Position numbers and translations under genes: made by a program
Notes under the pieces: model-generated
Databases searched by the model: none
What the model was told of the DNA's origin: nothing
What the model saw: only the letters and a program-made list of their open reading frames with translations
Assembly (NCBI GenBank): GCA_007844125.1
Contig: CM017562.1
Span: 60,643,029-60,707,028 of the forward strand
DNA from: Sinonovacula constricta
Taxonomy: Eukaryota > Mollusca > Bivalvia > Cardiida > Solecurtidae
Length of the DNA: 64,000 nt
Reading direction: 5' to 3'
Shown: in pieces, positions 60,452 through 64,000 of the stretch
How positions within the stretch are numbered: the first letter of the stretch is position 1
Layout of the letters: every line of letters begins with the position of its first letter

Positions 60452-62707
60452 TGGTCCTTTGGTGAAGGCTATGAACCTTAATTATGAACTAACAAAATAT
60501 TTCATATAAAATGCAAGATGTGCTCATGTTTCCATAAAATATTTTTTAAAATAAAGAAACATGCTGCCTATTAGTTAATGAGCACATGACAGATTTACAT
60601 TCGCATACGTCTGTTCTTTGTATGAGTAAGCTATGTTTACATCTGTAAATTGTGTACTATCAAATGTGGCGTACCTCATGTGAAAACACGCTTATCTTTT
60701 CTTCAATTCAATTTTCTCATCATACATCACACTTTTCTAAGGAGTTTATTACATTAAACATTATGTATGTTGTGTATATTTGTTTTTATCTTTACTTTAA
60801 CCTATTATCTATTTGACCGTTCCCTCTTAATATTACAAAGAACTACTTGTAGCGTCCTTTTGCCTTTCAAGTTAATAGTGCTTTTTAGAGAATCTTTCCG
60901 AGATTTTAATCTGGAATCGGCAAAATCATTAATAAATCTGTTAACACAACACACATATTTTAACATTTTCTTTGCAATCATCCCATTGTATCATCTTATG
61001 CTTTGACTTGGGAGCAATTATTTTACTTTATGTAAGTTTAAACTGCAACAGAAACTCATACTCTATGAACTAAACATCTGATTTGTTGCCTGCAGAATAT
61101 TACCTCGTTATATGAAGCAGTAAATTTGCATGGACAAGCCTCATTTTCCTAAGTAAGTCAAAATCGTTGCCAAGGGCCCTCATCATGTCATATTTAGAAA
61201 TAAGCTATGCTGTCTAGTGCTGTTTTTCTCTTTTATAATTTAGGGATTTACTTTTAAATTAAATTCCTAGCTGAAGTACAATCTTAGGAAGATAGTGGTT
61301 TTTTTCCTTTGATTGTTATTCAATGTTTTATCGAAAATCCCCGAACAATCCAGCTCTGGCAGATGTTGCAGCCAGCATCCTTCCGTTTACCTCCAATATG
61401 CTGTCCTTACCATATGTAAATATAGCTGATAATCATCTTCTAGGCATTGTGGTAATAACTTACTTATATATGTATAGAAATAAAATCAATCAAAAAAATG
61501 TGACAGTTGTTGTTGTTGTTTGCAGTTACACAGACAATTTTGTTACACAGACAATTTGTTTCACATGCAAATGGCAGTATTACACTTATGCAACATATTG
61601 TAACATATGTTCCTAAAGTAAAAGCCTAAGATGGGAATTATTTATTTCGAAAAGACTTGTTTAAACGCGCATGCGTTTATCATTAAGCATGTTAAGATGT
61701 ATTAAACCGGCCGCAATAGCTCAGATGGTAGAGCGTCGGCTTGCGAATCGGGAGGTCGTGAGTTCGAACCCCGGCCGGGTCAAACCAAAGACTTTAAAGT
61801 TGGTAGTAGTGGCTTCCCTCCTAACGCTCAGGACTAAGGGGACAGCATTACGCCTGACTTGTCGGTGTCAGTATAATGGACCGGCCGGGTTCAGTCCCTG
61901 GGCACCTCATAAGTGCCCCTGTGCTATAATGATAGAAATGTCGCTGCGCAGTATCGGCAAAAATGCCGGCTAATCCCTAATCCCTAAGATGTATTAATTT
62001 GCAGTAAATATTAGATTTAATACTTTTATTCTTCGATAAATGTATACAAGCGGAGCACATTTTGTCTGATATTTTTGCATCCACATAACAACCATATGTT
62101 GTAGCTGCGAAATAAATTGTAAAATAAAATCACCCTGTATTTTCTTTTCCGCACGCAAACATTATTGCTACTAACTGCGGCATATGTGAGTGTATGCTGT
62201 TCTCATTATGTAGAATGTGTTCCGTGTAGAAAGGAGACACCGGCTGTAAAGAGACACTGCTGAAATATGTCCCCAGTACGGAGCGTTAAAATATAATTGT
62301 CCTCATTGTATGTTTATGAGAAAACCTCTACACGGGCTAATGGCTTTTGTTGAAAAGAAATATGATAAGATGTCTGAAGACCATATACCAGGTTCACACA
62401 GATGTCTCCGGTTCAGAATACTTGATTGCTAATGTATTGTATTGTAGTAATGATAAAACGTGACTTTTATTTATGATGATATTAACAGTTTAATCATAAA
62501 TAAGTTTTAGAAAATCATAAAAAATCACACCATAAGACAAATGTTATTCATCAGTATACTGTTCTCAGTGTCTACTGTGTAAAGGAAACACCGGATGTAA
62601 AACGTCCCAACTAAGGTATGTCCAAAGTGCGAAGTGTGAAAGATATTGTTCTTATTTTCAGGCATTTAGTCCGGTCTTAATTAAAACACAGGAGATAAAC
62701 AAAAAAG
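60452..62707. repeat. Right copy of ~2.25-kb direct repeat flanking the LINE
   Basis: 2256 bp, beginning TGGTCCTTTGGTGAAGGCTA directly after the ATTG tail and ending GGAGATAAACAAAAAAG at 62707, where unique sequence (TAAGTTACATTTGC) resumes. The 6-bp length difference from the left copy is explained by five indels (+8, +1 and three of -1). It contains the second copy of the embedded SINE. Confidence 0.97.
61706..61984 (+). mobile_element. tRNA-derived SINE, family A (right repeat copy)
   Basis: Same insertion as at 54000-54270, carried along in the duplicated segment, with the same 13-bp flanking duplications TAAGATGTATTAA (61693-61705, 61985-61997). It retains the 8 bp missing from the left copy, as does the independent copy at 10341-10617, so this is the ancestral state. 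Confidence 0.95.
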
Positions 62708-63271
62708 TAAGTTACATTTGCAAAATGTCATAGAGGCAGCAAACAAAGCGTCATCTATTTATCTTTATTGGAAGTAGATGTCTCCAGTCGGGGTGTGTGT
62801 GTATGTGGGTGTGTTTTTGTCTAGAGGTTGTTCACATTTTAATGTATGTGAAAGGACCTTTTAATATTTTCGATTTAAACGACCTTTGCTTCATAAACTG
62901 TGCAATCGCCTCAAGGTCAAGCTGGTAAGTAGAGCATTCACAATCTGATGTAAACAAACTGTTTGACTACATCAAAGCAACTATGTAAAGCGGGTTCATA
63001 TAAGCTGATTTTTTGTGTTCATTTACATAAGCATGTGTCATTGCACGCCTTGTTGCTTCTTTTGGGGATATAGAAAGAACACTGTGAACATTACGCCAAT
63101 TTGAAAGTAAGCTAAGAGGAAGAAGCAATCCTATCTATCAACACGTGTGGACGAGTGTAGTGCAAAGTTAAAAAAAAAACTGATTAGATAAAGTAAAAAA
63201 TAAAAGGGTTAAATTTTGTTGTTATTTTTTTTTACCAGTCACACTAAAGCTACTAGTCGAAAACAAACAAC
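62708..63271. other. Unique sequence upstream of the transporter-like gene
   Basis: 564 bp between the right repeat and the first coding exon. It includes a short GTGTGTGTATGTGGGTGTG tract near 62795 and probably the 5' flank of the next gene. No promoter motif could be singled out. Confidence 0.4.
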
Positions 63272-63346
63272 ATGTGTTTACTAAAGAAATGTCGAATACC
63301 GTCGGTGAATTCGAGTCGGATCGTCGTCTCATCTTTTCTGATACAG
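63272..63346 (+). CDS. Probable SLC16-like (monocarboxylate transporter family) protein, exon 1
   Basis: ATG 63272 opens a 25-codon exon (MCLLKKCRIPSVNSSRIVVS, then SFLIQ) ending at CAG/GTAATA in phase 0. Spliced to 63575 it reads SSFLIQ/AITFGCVLSTSVYYAEF, which resembles the first membrane helix of SLC16 proteins (pattern: GWxVVxxSFLxxxxTFGxxxSFGVxxxEF). The usual DGGWGW-type motif just before the helix is not present; PSVNSSRIVV stands in its place. An alternative frame in the same exon (ATG 63289) gives a phase that meets stops in the next exon, so it is rejected. The gene runs out of the window. Confidence 0.5.
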
Positions 63347-63574
63347 GTAATATGGAATTGTGTCTTGTATTTTTTTTATCTTTTTAATCCATGGTAATAT
63401 TATTAAAATGTTGACATAATAATTTATTAAATAGCATAAAGCACTTAAAAATGTATGTTCTTGATATTAAGTTTAAATATTTGATCTGAAAAATTAAGCA
63501 TCCATTGTAATAATCACTTAAATTATAACTTTATAAGTTTATAAAACAATGTTACTACGCTTTTTTTACTACAG

Positions 63575-63701
63575 GCAATCACGTTTGGCTGTGTATTGTC
63601 CACAAGCGTATACTACGCGGAGTTTCGGAACTCGTTCGATAACTCTCCATCAACAATCAGCCTCACCTCTTCCATCAACTTTGCTGTCTTTCTGTGCTCT
63701 G
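63575..63701 (+). CDS. Probable SLC16-like transporter, exon 2
   Basis: A 127-nt exon with acceptor TTTACTACAG at 63565-63574 and donor GTAACA at 63702. It enters in phase 0 and leaves in phase 1. It encodes 42 residues: the end of helix 1 (AITFGCVLSTSVYYAEF), a loop RNSFDNSPSTIS and the beginning of helix 2 (SINFAVFLCSG). The order helix, Y/F-x-E-F, loop with Ser/Thr, then S-I-x-F ending in Gly at a phase-1 donor is the layout of the first SLC16 exons. Proton-coupled transport of monocarboxylates or related small solutes at the plasma membrane is known for some family members, but the substrate cannot be inferred here. Confidence 0.52.
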
Positions 63702-63784
63702 GTAACACTTATCATCTTTCGACAATTATGAACAATAATGACATAATGATTCAGATCGTAATTGATTGCTTCATTTCTTTACAG

Positions 63785-63930
63785 CGTTCCAAATAGTTCA
63801 ATATTTTTTTACTAATGAAGGCTCAAAGTTTATGCTTTGTGGATACTGGGTATTACATACAGCTGTCCTTGTGTATGCCTCTATTAGCTGGTCGCCGCCG
63901 CCGTGGCCCTGTTGTATTAAATATGCTTAG
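63785..63930 (+). CDS. Probable SLC16-like transporter, exon 3 (partial or decayed)
   Basis: After acceptor TTTCTTTACAG (63774-63784), phase 1, the frame reads AFQIVQYFFTNEGSKFMLCG and then YWVLHTAVLVYASIS, comparable to the loop with the TNRFG-like motif and the second/third helix of SLC16 proteins. After ASIS the sequence becomes SWSPPPW…, unlike the family, and hits TAG at 63928-63930. Either the exon ends earlier at a donor I cannot identify, or the gene is truncated or mutated here. The window ends 70 bp later. Confidence 0.36.
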
Positions 63931-64000
63931 ATTGGTTAATGCAGCAACACACTTCTCCCAGTAGTTTTCATTTATAACATTAACTGATCAATGAATTAAA

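Noticed and set aside
52746..62707. Interpretation as an LTR retrotransposon with 2.25-kb LTRs
   Set aside because: The repeats lack TG…CA termini, primer-binding site and polypurine tract, and the internal coding region is a LINE with AP-endonuclease, not gag-pol with protease and integrase.

Overview
The window looks like nuclear DNA of an invertebrate animal, most plausibly a lophotrochozoan such as a mollusc. The evidence is: AT-rich, intron-dominated sequence with GT/AG splice sites; exons of animal gene families (GAREM adaptor, kinesin-13, SLC16-like transporter); two tRNA-derived SINE families; a LINE; several short inverted-repeat DNA elements; and satellite and microsatellite DNA. 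There are no prokaryotic features. The species cannot be named from the sequence alone.

Layout. (1) Positions 1-3300 hold a 41-bp tandem repeat and a large degenerate TGTATGACTGTGTGT-type minisatellite split by a SINE. (2) Positions 5.2-26 kb, minus strand, hold the 5' part of a kinesin-13 (KIF2-type) gene: four exons (25951-25897, 18666-18572, 9798-9724, 7123-7016) join in phase to give the first 111 residues, and the motor domain must lie left of the window. Two further exon-like segments on the same strand (5850-5711, 5424-5218) join to each other in phase but do not look like kinesin. The introns carry SINEs, a MITE nested in a SINE, Tigger-like and other foldback elements, and a decayed TTF/hAT-type zinc-finger sequence. 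(3) Positions 26-31 kb form a head-to-head intergenic interval with two copies of a short-TIR element family. (4) Positions 31.2-46.5 kb, plus strand, hold a complete two-exon GAREM-family gene (CABIT domain plus C-terminal SAM domain, 865 residues) with a 12.6-kb intron. (5) Positions 46.5-52.7 kb are intergenic, with inverted repeats and a poly-C run. (6) Positions 52746-62707 hold a 5.46-kb degenerate LINE lying exactly between two ~2.25-kb direct copies of the same flanking sequence. (7) Positions 63.2-64 kb, plus strand, hold the first exons of a probable SLC16/monocarboxylate-transporter-like protein that runs to the window edge.

How it fits together. The three host genes have unrelated roles (growth-factor receptor adaptor, microtubule depolymeriser, membrane transporter), and nothing indicates co-regulation beyond the head-to-head arrangement of the kinesin and GAREM genes. 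The most unusual feature is [2.25-kb repeat]-[LINE]-[2.25-kb repeat]. Both outer junctions coincide with the LINE ends, so the whole structure reads as one event: either a giant target-site duplication or a tandem duplication sealed by LINE cDNA. The repeats differ by only about 16 substitutions and 5 indels by eye. The LINE itself carries one in-frame stop and three frame breaks, so it is now dead.
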